In this document: in pieces, positions 27,512 to 36,969 of the stretch
Layout: the number at the start of each line of letters is the position of its first letter
Position numbering within the stretch: position 1 is the stretch's first letter
Assembly (NCBI GenBank): GCA_020634975.1
Contig: JACKAQ010000001.1
Span: forward strand, 3,348,001-3,412,000
Direction: 5' to 3'
Length of the DNA stretch: 64,000 bases
Source of the DNA: JACKAQ01 sp020634975 [NCBI: Calditrichia bacterium]
GTDB taxonomy: Bacteria > Calditrichota > Calditrichia > RBG-13-44-9
Notes under the pieces: model-generated
Told to the model about the DNA's origin: nothing
Seen by the model: the letters and a program-made list of their open reading frames with translations, nothing else
Databases searched by the model: none
Position numbers and translations under genes: made by a program

Positions 27512-29218
27512 ATGAAAATCTGTCGAAAAATAATCCTGTTGCTGCTGTTCGCCGGAATTTTTGGCGGACAGGCGATCGCCGATGAACATTTGATATCGCA
27601 ACTGCGGGCAGAGCTGAACCTGGCAAGCGACGGACAGCCGTTGCCGCAGAAATGCGGTTTGCCGGTGCTGGTTCAAGCTTATCGGAAAGATGCGGAAAAA
27701 GCTGCTGCGCTGGTTTCCCGTTACCGCCTCGCCAAAAGTTCGCAAACACAGGATACCTACATCAGCCCGTCCGGGCATTTCGAAATCTCATACAACCCTG
27801 CAGAAATTCCCGCTTACGACCGGGACAGTAACGGCACGCCTGATTATCTGGAATTTGTCGCAAAAGGCTTCGATCGCGCATGGTTTGTGGAAATCGACAG
27901 CCTCGGATTTCTGCCGCCGCCCGATCAAAACGGGCAGCCGTTGTCCGTTTACCCGGTCACTTGCACAAATTTGGGCAGCAATTTATACGGCGTCACCTAT
28001 TTTGATGAAGATATTCCTGCGTTGCCGGGATTCAATTATACCAGCGAAATTGAGCTGAATACCTATTTCGGTTTTGTGGATTATCCGGCGGCAAATGGCG
28101 ATCCGATTGTGCGGGACAGCATGGCAATCGCCGTTACCGCGGCGCACGAATTCAATCATGCCTTGCAGCTTGGCTACCGGTTTTGGTATGAAAACAATCA
28201 ACCGACCATCAGTAATCTGCGGGATTTGCGGTTGATCGAAGGCTCCGCAACTTATATGGAAGAAGTGGTTGCCGACGAAGTGAATGATTATTATTTGTAT
28301 CTGCCATCGTTTTTCCGGCGGGTGAACGGCACAAATTGGGACGACGATAATGGCAGTTTGCTTTACGGCGATGTCGCGTTTTACATCATGCTCGGTCAAT
28401 TGTACGGCAAACAAATTACCCGGGAAATTTGGGAAGAAATGCGCAATTTGCCATCCCTTTTGTCGATGGGAAATGTGTTGTTCCGCAAAGGCAGCAACCT
28501 GCCGGAAGAACTGCGCCGACTGGCAACCTGGATGTATTTTAGCGGCGACAACGCGATTCCCGGTGAATTTTTTGAAGAAGGGGACGAATATCCGGGCGCA
28601 ACGTTGGTGGAATTACCAACCGTTGAACCGGACCAGACGGAAAAAATTGCCGCCAGCGACGATTTGCCGCCCCTCTCTTTTCAATTGCTGCAAATACCTG
28701 TTTTTTCTACAATTGATACGGTGAAAACTTTGCTCAGCCCGGATGACGCACAGTCGGAATGGCTGGGCGCTTCGCTGATACAGACTGCGCCGTATGTCCA
28801 AAATTTCGGGGAAAATGAATTTGTTAATGTACCGCTCAACTCCCCGGAAACCGACGTGGTTTTGGCAGTTGTCAGCGGCAACTGGTCCGATGATAAAACG
28901 GATCTGGCATCGTATCGCATCCGGATGCGGGCATCCGCTCAGCAGGCGACAACGGAGATTTTGGCGTATCCCAACATTGTGAAACCGGATGTTCCGGTGA
29001 CGCAAATTAATTTTATCAATCTGCCGGAAGAATCCGTTGTGATGATTTTCAACAGCAACGGTATTCGCGTTGCGGAAGCGGTTGTCAGCGAATCCGGACG
29101 ATCCGCAACATGGAACCTTCGCAATCTGGAAGGTAATCCTGTCGGCAGCGGTGTGTATATTTACCGTGTTCAATCCGATTCCAAATCAGATAGTGGCAAA
29201 TTGATAATCGTTCGATAG
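27512..29218 (+). CDS. Secreted zinc metallopeptidase with type IX-like sorting domain
   Basis: The 568-residue protein has a signal peptide (ending FGGQAIA-D), a propeptide-like section and a metallopeptidase region with HEFNH (H212 to H216) and a downstream EGSATYMEE (about residue 243), whose Glu would be the third zinc ligand, as in gluzincins. The C-terminal 85 residues match a type IX secretion sorting domain: AYPNIVKPD, then VVMIFNSNGIRVAEAV and GSGVYIYRVQ, ending KLIIVR. This points to export across the outer membrane and attachment to the cell surface. Its peptide target is unknown. The short distance from der (57 bases) does not show co-regulation. Confidence 0.82.
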   Translation: MKICRKIILLLLFAGIFGGQAIADEHLISQLRAELNLASDGQPLPQKCGLPVLVQAYRKDAEKAAALVSRYRLAKSSQTQDTYISPSGHFEISYNPAEIPAYDRDSNGTPDYLEFVAKGFDRAWFVEIDSLGFLPPPDQNGQPLSVYPVTCTNLGSNLYGVTYFDEDIPALPGFNYTSEIELNTYFGFVDYPAANGDPIVRDSMAIAVTAAHEFNHALQLGYRFWYENNQPTISNLRDLRLIEGSATYMEEVVADEVNDYYLYLPSFFRRVNGTNWDDDNGSLLYGDVAFYIMLGQLYGKQITREIWEEMRNLPSLLSMGNVLFRKGSNLPEELRRLATWMYFSGDNAIPGEFFEEGDEYPGATLVELPTVEPDQTEKIAASDDLPPLSFQLLQIPVFSTIDTVKTLLSPDDAQSEWLGASLIQTAPYVQNFGENEFVNVPLNSPETDVVLAVVSGNWSDDKTDLASYRIRMRASAQQATTEILAYPNIVKPDVPVTQINFINLPEESVVMIFNSNGIRVAEAVVSESGRSATWNLRNLEGNPVGSGVYIYRVQSDSKSDSGKLIIVR

Positions 29219-29256
29219 CAACTGTCTTTAAGTATATATTTCTTATTCGGTTACCA

Positions 29257-29886
29257 ATGTCCAATTTTTCGCTTGCACTGCTCATTTCACTGCTCGGGCT
29301 GGATACTACCATCGCTTTTCAGGTGCTAATATCCCAACCGGTTTTTGCCTGTTCTATCATCGGCTGGCTGATGGGCGATCCGATGACCGGAATGGAAATT
29401 GGCGCAATTATGCAGATGATCTGGCTGAATATGTTGCCGGTTGGCGCAGCCAGTTTCCCGGAGGGGAATATTGCATCGATGCTGGTTTGTGTCATCGTCA
29501 TCCGCTTTGCCGATTTGGATATACCGAACACCGTTTTTGCAGTCGCATTTGTTTACGGGATGATCGTTAGCTATGTTGGCGCGCAGCTGACAACGCTGGA
29601 TCGCCGGTTAAATACGCGCATCCTGAAATGGGCGCAGCAAGCCGCAGAACAGGCTGATCTGCGAAAATTGACTTTATTGGACATGCTCAGCATTGCTTTT
29701 TATTTAATAATCATGGTGTTTCTGTCGTTCATTATGCTTTGGCTTGCAGATGTTATTTTTCCGTTGTTATCATCATTGCCGCCGAGTTGGGAAACACGGT
29801 TGCAATTTGTAAAACCGGTGGTTTGGGGAATTGGAATTGCGCTGACAGCAGCGTTGATTATCCGTAAAAAACCGGGCAAAAATTGA
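29257..29886 (+). CDS. PTS mannose-family (EII-Sor) IIC membrane component
   Basis: The 209-residue protein has about six membrane spans and the IIC motif GDPMTGMEIGAIMQMIWLN, typical of mannose/fructose/sorbose-type PTS IIC proteins, which bind and move the sugar. It is shorter than the usual 250-270 residues at its C-terminus but ends naturally at a stop with KKPGKN. IID follows after 91 bases, then HPr, enzyme I and the sugar-phosphate isomerase, all on the plus strand. Confidence 0.87.
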   Translation: MSNFSLALLISLLGLDTTIAFQVLISQPVFACSIIGWLMGDPMTGMEIGAIMQMIWLNMLPVGAASFPEGNIASMLVCVIVIRFADLDIPNTVFAVAFVYGMIVSYVGAQLTTLDRRLNTRILKWAQQAAEQADLRKLTLLDMLSIAFYLIIMVFLSFIMLWLADVIFPLLSSLPPSWETRLQFVKPVVWGIGIALTAALIIRKKPGKN

Positions 29887-29977
29887 GATCTGTAACGCAC
29901 ATTTTTAACATTTGTGCTAAAAAATGATTATATTATCCGAAACTTAAGAAAACCAAAATCGGGGAATCAATCAGGTT

Positions 29978-30778
29978 ATGCAGCCAACGTCTGCAAATGA
30001 TCTGTCGGACAGGCAAAAGCCGTCAAACATCCGCCGCCGGGATATTTTGCGGGTGTTCTGGCGAAGTTTTTTTATGCAATCGGTATGGAACTATCGCAGT
30101 CTCATTTCGGTTGGTTTTGGCATGTGCCTGATACCCATATTGCGTCGTTTGTATGACGACGCTCCTTCTCGCAGTGCTTTTTTATCCCGTCATTTCAAAT
30201 TTTTTAATGCACATCCGTATATGGCTTCTTACGCGCTGGGCGTTTCGATCCATTTGGAAGAAGCGTTTGCCACCGGTGATCCGGACGCCTGCAACAAACT
30301 GGATCGGTTCAAACAACGGCTGATCAGCATTTTGGGCGCGATGGGCGACCGGCTGTTCTGGTCCACAATTAAACCTGCGTCGCTCACATTCGGGGTTGCC
30401 GGTCTGGTGTTGTTTGACGACCCGTTGGTCAAGTTTATCTGGCTGATAATGGCTTTTTTGGTTTACAATACGCCACATCTTTACCTCCGGTATCGCGGGA
30501 TTTGGGAAGGTTACCGTCAGGGGATTCAGGTTTACAAATTATTAAATGAACAGCGATATGATTTGCTGTATCGTCTTTATTACGGACTGGCAGTTGCATC
30601 GATAATTTTAGTAACTGCAGGTTTAATCATACAATTTATCCAAATAAACGAAGCCGCTTTTGCGTTGTTTCTGCTTTCTGCAACGGTTGCAATGGTGGTG
30701 TTTAAAAGCTCTCGTAATTTTTATTTGTCGGTTTGCATATCATTTGTGATGGCTGTTGGTGCAGGGGCACTGTTGTAA
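29978..30778 (+). CDS. PTS mannose-family IID membrane component
   Basis: The 266-residue protein is a IID subunit: the N-terminal part has LRVFWRSFFMQSVWNYR, with the conserved FFMQ(S)xWN(Y/F) pattern, then FFNAHPYMASYALGVSIHLEE and GDRLFWSTIKP, and it ends in four or five hydrophobic segments. IID works with IIC in the membrane as the sugar channel. HPr follows after 57 bases. The matching IIA and IIB components are not in the window. Confidence 0.9.
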   Translation: MQPTSANDLSDRQKPSNIRRRDILRVFWRSFFMQSVWNYRSLISVGFGMCLIPILRRLYDDAPSRSAFLSRHFKFFNAHPYMASYALGVSIHLEEAFATGDPDACNKLDRFKQRLISILGAMGDRLFWSTIKPASLTFGVAGLVLFDDPLVKFIWLIMAFLVYNTPHLYLRYRGIWEGYRQGIQVYKLLNEQRYDLLYRLYYGLAVASIILVTAGLIIQFIQINEAAFALFLLSATVAMVVFKSSRNFYLSVCISFVMAVGAGALL

Positions 30779-30835
30779 ACAAGCCCTTTTTTCGCCATCC
30801 CTCACAACGGGGATATGATAATGGAGAACAAAAAA

Positions 30836-31102
30836 ATGATTCGTAAAATATTTACCATCAAAAACAAATACGGTTTACATGCACGTCCGGCTGCACGTTT
30901 CGTAAAGGCAACGAGTAAATTTCAATCGCATATCCAAATTATTAAAGATGGCCTGGTGGCAAACGGCAAAAGTATTATGGGGTTGATGACACTTGCCGCG
31001 GAACCCGGCAGCGAAATAGAAGTGGTGATTGAAGGGGATGACAGGGATGCAGCAATGGAAGCGATCCGCGACTTGATCGAAAATAATTTTTATGAAGAAT
31101 AA
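30836..31102 (+). CDS. ptsH: Phosphocarrier protein HPr
   Basis: From ATG 30836 the 88-residue protein has the catalytic histidine at H15 (KYGLHARPAARFVK) and the regulatory serine at S46 (ANGKSIMGLMTLA), exactly the textbook positions, which supports this start over ATG 30815. A GGAG lies nine bases before it. HPr passes phosphate from enzyme I to sugar-specific IIA units. The intact Ser46 region would allow control by an HPr kinase, if one exists in this genome. Enzyme I follows after about 200 bases. Confidence 0.95.
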   Translation: MIRKIFTIKNKYGLHARPAARFVKATSKFQSHIQIIKDGLVANGKSIMGLMTLAAEPGSEIEVVIEGDDRDAAMEAIRDLIENNFYEE

Positions 31103-31306
31103 ATTGAAATTGCCCCCCGGAAATCCTATATTTCAAAAGGATTTTAATACCATTTTTCCGATTTGGCGACCGTAGATCCCGTTGATTTTTCAGCAAAAAA
31201 CGACCCATCGTCGGCCAAACCGACTCCGCTTTAATTTCAATTCGTTCTCAATTGAAGGCTATGATATTTTTATGGAGTACTCAAACTTTTCCTTAAAAGA
31301 GCATTT

Positions 31307-33115
31307 ATGAAACAACAGGCGCAAAAGGAATCTGTTTTGGAGGAGATTGTTTTGGAAGGGATTCCAGCATCTCCGGGAATAGTAATTGGAAACTGCGCCG
31401 TTTACAGGGAGCAAATCTGGCATCCCGATAAGGAAATAATTGACGACCCGAAAATTGCCGAGGAATGCCGGAAATTTCGTGCTTCCGTGCAGAAAACACT
31501 CGATCGCCTAAGGGCAACTTACCAGCAAGTAAAAGATCAATTTGGCAGCGAACTGGCTGAGATTCTGGAAACGCAAATTGCGTTTTTGGAGGACGATGTG
31601 TTCCTCAGCGAAATCGAAAAGCAGATCAGCGAAAATAAATTTAGCGCAGCTTATGCCACTTACCATATTCTCAGCGAAAAGCGGGAATATTTTTCCAACC
31701 TCTCGAACGAATATTTCCGGGATCGGGCACTGGATATTTATCAGCTCAAAAAAATGCTCCTCTCCAAAATTACCGGTAAAGACAAATCCGGCATCGAACT
31801 GTTCAAACAAAGTGCCAAAATTGTCGTTGCCGATAATTTGACACCGCACGATACGGTCCGGCTGCATCGCTACAAAGTATTGGGATTCGCCACCAACACC
31901 GGTGGAAAAATGTCTCACACTGCAATTGTTGCCCGCTCGCTGGGTGTTCCGGCAGTTGTTGGATTAAAATTGGTTACAGAAATTGCCAGCAAGGAAAGCA
32001 TGATGATTTTAGATGGAAATACAGGAAAAGTAATTCTTAACCCGTCTCCTGAAACGATAACAAAATATCAGGAAAGCCAAAAAAATTATTGCGATCTGGA
32101 AAGCCAGTTGTTGCTGGAAAGCATGCAGGAAACAGCAACAAAAGAAGGTAAAAAAATTGAAATTTTAGCCAATATGGAATTTGAGGATGAATTGCCAACC
32201 CTGCACCGCGTTGGCGCTCAGGGCATCGGTTTGTTCCGGACGGAAGGCTTGTTTCTGCATCAAAACACACTACCGCTGGAAGATGAACAGGCTGCCATTT
32301 ATTCCCGGATTGCAGAAAATATGTTTCCTCACAAGGTGATCATCCGCACGCTGGATTTGGGTGGCGACAAAGTGGCGCCGAACCTGATGAACACAAATGA
32401 AGAAAATCCATTTTTGGGATGGCGGGCGATACGTTTCTGGCTGGATCACAAAACCGGATTTTTGCGGCAGTTGAAAGCCATTTTACGCGCCAATCTCAAA
32501 GGCAATGTGCAAATGATGATCCCGATGGTCAGTGGGTTGAGCGAAATCCGAGAAGTAAAAGAATTAATGGCGGAAGCAGCAGACAGCCTGCGCAAAGAGG
32601 GCAAACCCTTCAACGAAAAAATTGATATCGGTATCATGATCGAAATTCCGTCTGCGGTTATTTTGGCAGACGTTTTTGCGCAGGAGGTCGATTTTTTCAG
32701 CATTGGAACCAATGATCTGGTGCAATATACCCTGGCTGTTGATCGCGGAAACGATAAAGTTGCCCGGTTGTATTCCCATTTTCACCCGGCGGTATTGCGG
32801 ATGATCCGGATGACGATCGATGCCGGCAAACGCGCCAATATTCCCGTTGGTATGTGCGGAGAAATGGCCAGCGATCCGCGGGCAATTCCGCTGCTGCTGG
32901 CAATGGGATTTGAGCAATTGAGCGCCTCACCCAATAGCATTCCGCAGTTGAAACGGGTTATCCGGGAATTAAGCCTGACCGAATGCGCATCGCTCGATGA
33001 GAAAGTTGCGATGCTTTCCAAAACCACTGATGTGGTGCGTCAAGTTAATGAATTTTATGAAACACACTTTCCGGAATTGATTCTCTCCGGAAAAGATGAT
33101 GAAGGTTACAATTGA
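31307..33115 (+). CDS. ptsI: PTS enzyme I (phosphoenolpyruvate-protein phosphotransferase)
   Basis: The 602-residue protein has the complete enzyme I layout: an N-terminal HPr-binding domain (begins EIVLEGIPASPGIVIG), the phosphohistidine domain with GGKMSHTAIVARS (H204), and the PEP-binding TIM barrel with LFRTEGLFL, GTNDLVQYTLAVDR and MCGEMASDP. It takes phosphate from PEP and passes it to HPr. It follows HPr on the same strand, so with IIC and IID it forms a PTS cluster, and the sugar isomerase after it is a natural metabolic partner. Confidence 0.96.
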   Translation: MKQQAQKESVLEEIVLEGIPASPGIVIGNCAVYREQIWHPDKEIIDDPKIAEECRKFRASVQKTLDRLRATYQQVKDQFGSELAEILETQIAFLEDDVFLSEIEKQISENKFSAAYATYHILSEKREYFSNLSNEYFRDRALDIYQLKKMLLSKITGKDKSGIELFKQSAKIVVADNLTPHDTVRLHRYKVLGFATNTGGKMSHTAIVARSLGVPAVVGLKLVTEIASKESMMILDGNTGKVILNPSPETITKYQESQKNYCDLESQLLLESMQETATKEGKKIEILANMEFEDELPTLHRVGAQGIGLFRTEGLFLHQNTLPLEDEQAAIYSRIAENMFPHKVIIRTLDLGGDKVAPNLMNTNEENPFLGWRAIRFWLDHKTGFLRQLKAILRANLKGNVQMMIPMVSGLSEIREVKELMAEAADSLRKEGKPFNEKIDIGIMIEIPSAVILADVFAQEVDFFSIGTNDLVQYTLAVDRGNDKVARLYSHFHPAVLRMIRMTIDAGKRANIPVGMCGEMASDPRAIPLLLAMGFEQLSASPNSIPQLKRVIRELSLTECASLDEKVAMLSKTTDVVRQVNEFYETHFPELILSGKDDEGYN

Positions 33116-33198
33116 TATTCACCGAATGATCGGAAAATTCCGGTAGTTGAAAATTATGAGTATATTTTTTATCTAGAAAAAATTGGGAGAACAACAAC

Positions 33199-34242
33199 AT
33201 GCTTGAACACGATCGATCAAATTTTTTAAAATTGCTTCAGCAATTTCCCGGACAAATTACCAGTAGCGTCGCTTTGATGAAAAATTTCAAAACGGATGTG
33301 AAAGCTAAAAATGTCCGGGATTTGGTAATTGCCGGAATGGGTGGCTCCGCCATTTCCGGAGATCTGCTGATCGGATACATGTCTTCCGACCTGAAAATTC
33401 CTGCCGTTGTAAACCGGGATTATGAAATACCCAATTTTGTCGGAGAAAATACGCTGTTTGTCGCGCTTAGTTACTCCGGCACCACGGAAGAGACACTAAC
33501 CGCCACCCGCAGCGCTCTGGCGCGTAAGGCAACGGTGATTGGCATCTCTTCTGGTGGCGAACTGCAGACATTGTGTGAAGAAAACGGTTGTCAACACATC
33601 AAAATAGAAGGCGGATTACCGCCACGACAAGCGTTGGGATACATCTTTTTCCCGTTGCTGCTGCTGATGGAAGCAGCCGGATTTCTGAAAAGCCAGAAAG
33701 CGGCAATTGAAGAAACCATTCAATTGATTGGAGAACTGGATACCCGTTACGATCCCAAACGCAGTTTTGGAAATAACCTTGCAAATCACATTGCCCAAAG
33801 CATATATCACGCTATTCCGGTATGTTACTCCGGTACGTCGTATTTGTCCGGCATTCCGGTGCGTTGGCGGAACCAGTTTAACGAAAATTCCAAAGTGATG
33901 GCATTCAGCAATGTTTTTCCCGAACTGAATCACAACGAAATTATGGGTTGGGAAGGGTTGCCGGAAGTGAACAAACATTTCCGGGTGATTTTCCTGCGTT
34001 GCCCGGATGAGCATGTGCGGATTAAAGAACGGATTCGCATCACCAAAGAAATATTGCGTAAAAATAAAATTTTATTCGGAGAAGTTTTCGCCGAAGGCGA
34101 ATCGCGGTTGGCGCGGATGTTTTCACTAATTTACACCTGCGACTGGGCAAGTTACTATCTGGCAATGCTCAACGGGAAAGACCCAATCGATATCAAAAGC
34201 ATCGATTATCTGAAGCAAAAGCTGAGCGAAGCAACCGTCTGA
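33199..34242 (+). CDS. Bifunctional phosphoglucose/phosphomannose isomerase
   Basis: The 347-residue protein has two SIS domains. The first holds IAGMGGSAISGDLL and ALSYSGTTEETL; the second holds PVCYSGTSYLSGIPVRWRNQFNE with the NHNEIMGWEG block. This is the dimeric archaeal-type PGI/PMI family, which swaps fructose-6-phosphate with glucose- and mannose-6-phosphate. Being 83 bases after enzyme I, it probably takes products of the mannose-type PTS into glycolysis. A strong terminator follows, ending the operon. Confidence 0.92.
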   Translation: MLEHDRSNFLKLLQQFPGQITSSVALMKNFKTDVKAKNVRDLVIAGMGGSAISGDLLIGYMSSDLKIPAVVNRDYEIPNFVGENTLFVALSYSGTTEETLTATRSALARKATVIGISSGGELQTLCEENGCQHIKIEGGLPPRQALGYIFFPLLLLMEAAGFLKSQKAAIEETIQLIGELDTRYDPKRSFGNNLANHIAQSIYHAIPVCYSGTSYLSGIPVRWRNQFNENSKVMAFSNVFPELNHNEIMGWEGLPEVNKHFRVIFLRCPDEHVRIKERIRITKEILRKNKILFGEVFAEGESRLARMFSLIYTCDWASYYLAMLNGKDPIDIKSIDYLKQKLSEATV

Positions 34243-34285
34243 TTTGCGATTCTGAAATTGTTGTTATTTCTAAATTTGTGGCATC

Positions 34286-34319
34286 AAATTCCCCGAACGC
34301 AAATTCGGGGAATTTTTTT
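34286..34319 (+). terminator. Intrinsic terminator ending the PTS/isomerase operon
   Basis: AAATTCCCCGAA (34286-34297) pairs with TTCGGGGAATTT (34304-34315), with T7 across the end. The tRNA-Sec gene begins at 34321, right after the T-run. Confidence 0.88.
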
Positions 34320-34320
34320 A

Positions 34321-34417
34321 GGAGGTGGATGGGGACCGGTGTCTTCCCCGGCCTTCAAAGCCGCGTGTGTCCCGGTAGACCGGGGCAGGTGGGTTCGACT
34401 CCCACGCACCTCCGCCA
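34321..34417 (+). tRNA. selC: tRNA-Sec (anticodon TCA), encoded CCA
   Basis: The sequence begins GGAGGTGG and ends CACCTCC-G-CCA. It has a long D stem GGGGA/TCCCC, anticodon arm CGGC-CTTCAAA-GCCG with anticodon TCA at 34355-34357, a long variable arm (about 34365-34384, CCCGG/CCGGG) and T arm GTGGG-TTCGACT-CCCAC. The long acceptor and variable arms and the TCA anticodon identify a selenocysteine tRNA. The eighth acceptor position is a G-G mismatch in my folding, so I count seven firm pairs. It inserts selenocysteine at UGA codons and needs SelA and SelB, which are not in the window. Confidence 0.95.
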
Positions 34418-34698
34418 TTTTTTATACTGCATAACTTCCCGGCAAAAATAGGAAAAAAAATTCCATAATTGTGTAAAAATTGCGCAACTTGAGCACTTGT
34501 TTTCAATCACTGTGTTTTGAGTTAAGTAGTTGTTATTATTGATTTAAACACAGTTGATGATTTGGGTTGGTATTGTTTTTGTTCCTTTATTTTGAATATA
34601 TCACATAACCCTGCCGGAGCCGGCATTGCGGCTGCTAACGGTAATAAAAATCAATACGTTGTCGATGATTAGGGTATATCAACAATAACGAAAGCATT

Positions 34699-36957
34699 AT
34701 GAACCGCATTTCCGGGAAAAATCACAGATTTATTGCGATTGCGATCATTTGGCTGATGATATCGGCTGGCATGGCTGCGCAATCATTGGTGATGTCCGGC
34801 AAAGTGCGCGATATTAACACCCACCGCGAAATCTCCGGCGTAAATATTTTTATTCCCGAATTGGGAATTGGCACAGTTTCCGACCTTTCCGGACGGTTTG
34901 AATTGGAAATTACCCGTCCCGAACCGGATATGCGCGTCTTCTTCCAACATATTGGTTTTGATACACTTAGCCTGGAAGTGGAAGATGTGCTTTCGCAAAA
35001 AACCATCGAGCTTCAGGAACGATTAATTCCCGTGCCGGTAGTTGTGACGGAATCTTACGAAGATGTGCTCGATATCGAGCATGACCTCCCGCAAGCGGTT
35101 TCCGTTCTCGATGCCCGGGTGCTGGATTTGCACGGCTATGTAGACGCCGGCGATTTGCTGCAATCCGAACAAAGCATTCAGGTAGATGAGGAATTGAGCG
35201 GCAAAAAAACCGTTTCCATTCGCGGAGGCAACCCGGATGAGGTGATTGTCTTGTTCAACGGCATTCGCATGAACAACGCTCTGGACAATATTTTCGATGT
35301 ATCGCTGATAGACCTCACCGATGTGGAGCGATTGGAAGTGATCAAAGGCAGCAACACGGCATTGTATGGTTCCGAGGCGTTTTCCGGGGTGGTGAACGTG
35401 GTGCCGCGTGCCCGCCAGGATTATAAAATCCGCTTTCAACAACGGATCGGCTCATACAATTCCGGCGATTGGGGGCTGTATCTCAACAATAAAATCGGCA
35501 AATTGTACGGCGGTTACAGTATTAAGCGCGGTAACGCGCAACGGGCTTTTGCCAACGAGGCAGAGGGCAACCAGTTGCTGGAAAACCGTTCGGAACACCA
35601 CACTGCAAATTTGGCGTATCATTTTAAAGAAACGCCCGGTGGCAGACCCATTTCTTCGCTGAGTTTGATGTATGTGCGCTCCGAGCTGGATTTTGCCAAC
35701 CAGCGCGATAGCGAAAATCTGCAAAATTTCAATCAGATGATCTCGGCGCGATTTGATGGCGATATCGGTAATGTTACCGGATTATCGCTTTCCGGCGCAT
35801 ACCAATGGCTGGATGAAAACCAGTTTCTGCTGTTCGCAGATGCCGAAAATTCATCCGGTTTTCTCACCCGCGAAATCGAAAACCGGTCGTGGCATTTTAA
35901 TGCCGACCGCACCATGCGCTACCGTAACTTGCGATTACTGATTGGTTATCAATATAAACAAACCTTGCTCGATTTCCGCGACAACCGCTTTGTGATCAAC
36001 GATGAAGATAACGAACTGGCGTTAGCATCGCTGAAACGGGCGCAACATGGCTTTGTTTCTATCGCCAAATATCGCGTGCCGACACGCTCCACATTTTTTC
36101 CCAGCATCAATTTTGATGCGAGTTTCCGATACGATATTGTAAAAGACCGGGAAGCGGAATCGCATATTCAAAACGATACCCCGGCGGATGATGCGCTGTG
36201 GCGGGAGCAAACCATCAAAATTTCGGCGCATACCAACGGCAGTAACGGCAAATTTGCGCTGAACGGATTTATTAATCTCGGTTCCAACGTAAAATTTCCA
36301 ACGCTGATGCAGCAAATTAGCTCGCGGGAAATTTTGGCGAGCGGCGATAATACGGTATTGCTGCGACCGGAAAAGAATCACAGTATCGAATTTGGTGCGG
36401 AAATCAGCCGGGAAGTCCGGCGGCCGCAACTTTTCGGTTGGCAGTTGGGTGTCAATTTATTCCACAATGAATATCAAAATAAATTCCGCAGTTATTCCCT
36501 GCCGGGAACGCCGATTGCGTTTTTTGACAACGTGCCTTTCGCCAGCATTACCGGTGTGGAAGCGCAGCAGCGGCTGTTTCTGTTTAATAAAAAAGTGACG
36601 ATGGAATTGGGTGCGTCCCGTTATTCGCTGTCTGATCTGGCAACTTTTCCATTCAAATATGATCGCAAATATACATTTGATATCCGCATCGACGAAGGCG
36701 GCTATTCCTTCCGTGTGAACGCGTTTAAAGAGGGCGAACAGATTGCCCAGATCCGCAAAACCGACGGCACTTTTTCGGAAGTCAATATCGGTTCCGTCGG
36801 GAATATTGATGTATTTTTCAGCAAATCTTTCGAAATTAACCGCATCAAATGGTTTTTTAACGCGAGTTTTCGCAATGTATTAAATGATGATTATCAGTTG
36901 GAAGGGTTGACTTTGCGGGATCGCCGGTATTATTTTACACTCGGTATTCAATATTAA
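34699..36957 (+). CDS. TonB-dependent receptor with CarboxypepD_reg-like N-terminus
   Basis: The 752-residue protein has a signal peptide (ending SAGMAAQ), a carboxypeptidase-regulatory-like domain (SGKVRDINTHREISGVNIFIP, about residues 33-110), a plug domain with SIRGGNPDEVIVLFNGIRM and VEVIKGSNTALYGSEAFSGVVN, and a long C-terminal barrel ending YFTLGIQY. These features mark a TonB-dependent outer-membrane receptor that imports a scarce ligand (metal complex, vitamin or sugar). A lipoprotein gene follows after 12 bases and is probably its partner. I saw no cobalamin riboswitch or iron-box upstream, so the ligand is unknown. Confidence 0.9.
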   Translation: MNRISGKNHRFIAIAIIWLMISAGMAAQSLVMSGKVRDINTHREISGVNIFIPELGIGTVSDLSGRFELEITRPEPDMRVFFQHIGFDTLSLEVEDVLSQKTIELQERLIPVPVVVTESYEDVLDIEHDLPQAVSVLDARVLDLHGYVDAGDLLQSEQSIQVDEELSGKKTVSIRGGNPDEVIVLFNGIRMNNALDNIFDVSLIDLTDVERLEVIKGSNTALYGSEAFSGVVNVVPRARQDYKIRFQQRIGSYNSGDWGLYLNNKIGKLYGGYSIKRGNAQRAFANEAEGNQLLENRSEHHTANLAYHFKETPGGRPISSLSLMYVRSELDFANQRDSENLQNFNQMISARFDGDIGNVTGLSLSGAYQWLDENQFLLFADAENSSGFLTREIENRSWHFNADRTMRYRNLRLLIGYQYKQTLLDFRDNRFVINDEDNELALASLKRAQHGFVSIAKYRVPTRSTFFPSINFDASFRYDIVKDREAESHIQNDTPADDALWREQTIKISAHTNGSNGKFALNGFINLGSNVKFPTLMQQISSREILASGDNTVLLRPEKNHSIEFGAEISREVRRPQLFGWQLGVNLFHNEYQNKFRSYSLPGTPIAFFDNVPFASITGVEAQQRLFLFNKKVTMELGASRYSLSDLATFPFKYDRKYTFDIRIDEGGYSFRVNAFKEGEQIAQIRKTDGTFSEVNIGSVGNIDVFFSKSFEINRIKWFFNASFRNVLNDDYQLEGLTLRDRRYYFTLGIQY

Positions 36958-36969
36958 TTCCGGGGTAAA

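Noticed and set aside
34418-34698. Riboswitch before the TonB receptor
   Set aside because: No B12 box or other conserved pairing could be recognised; only a GC-rich inverted stretch near 34610-34640.
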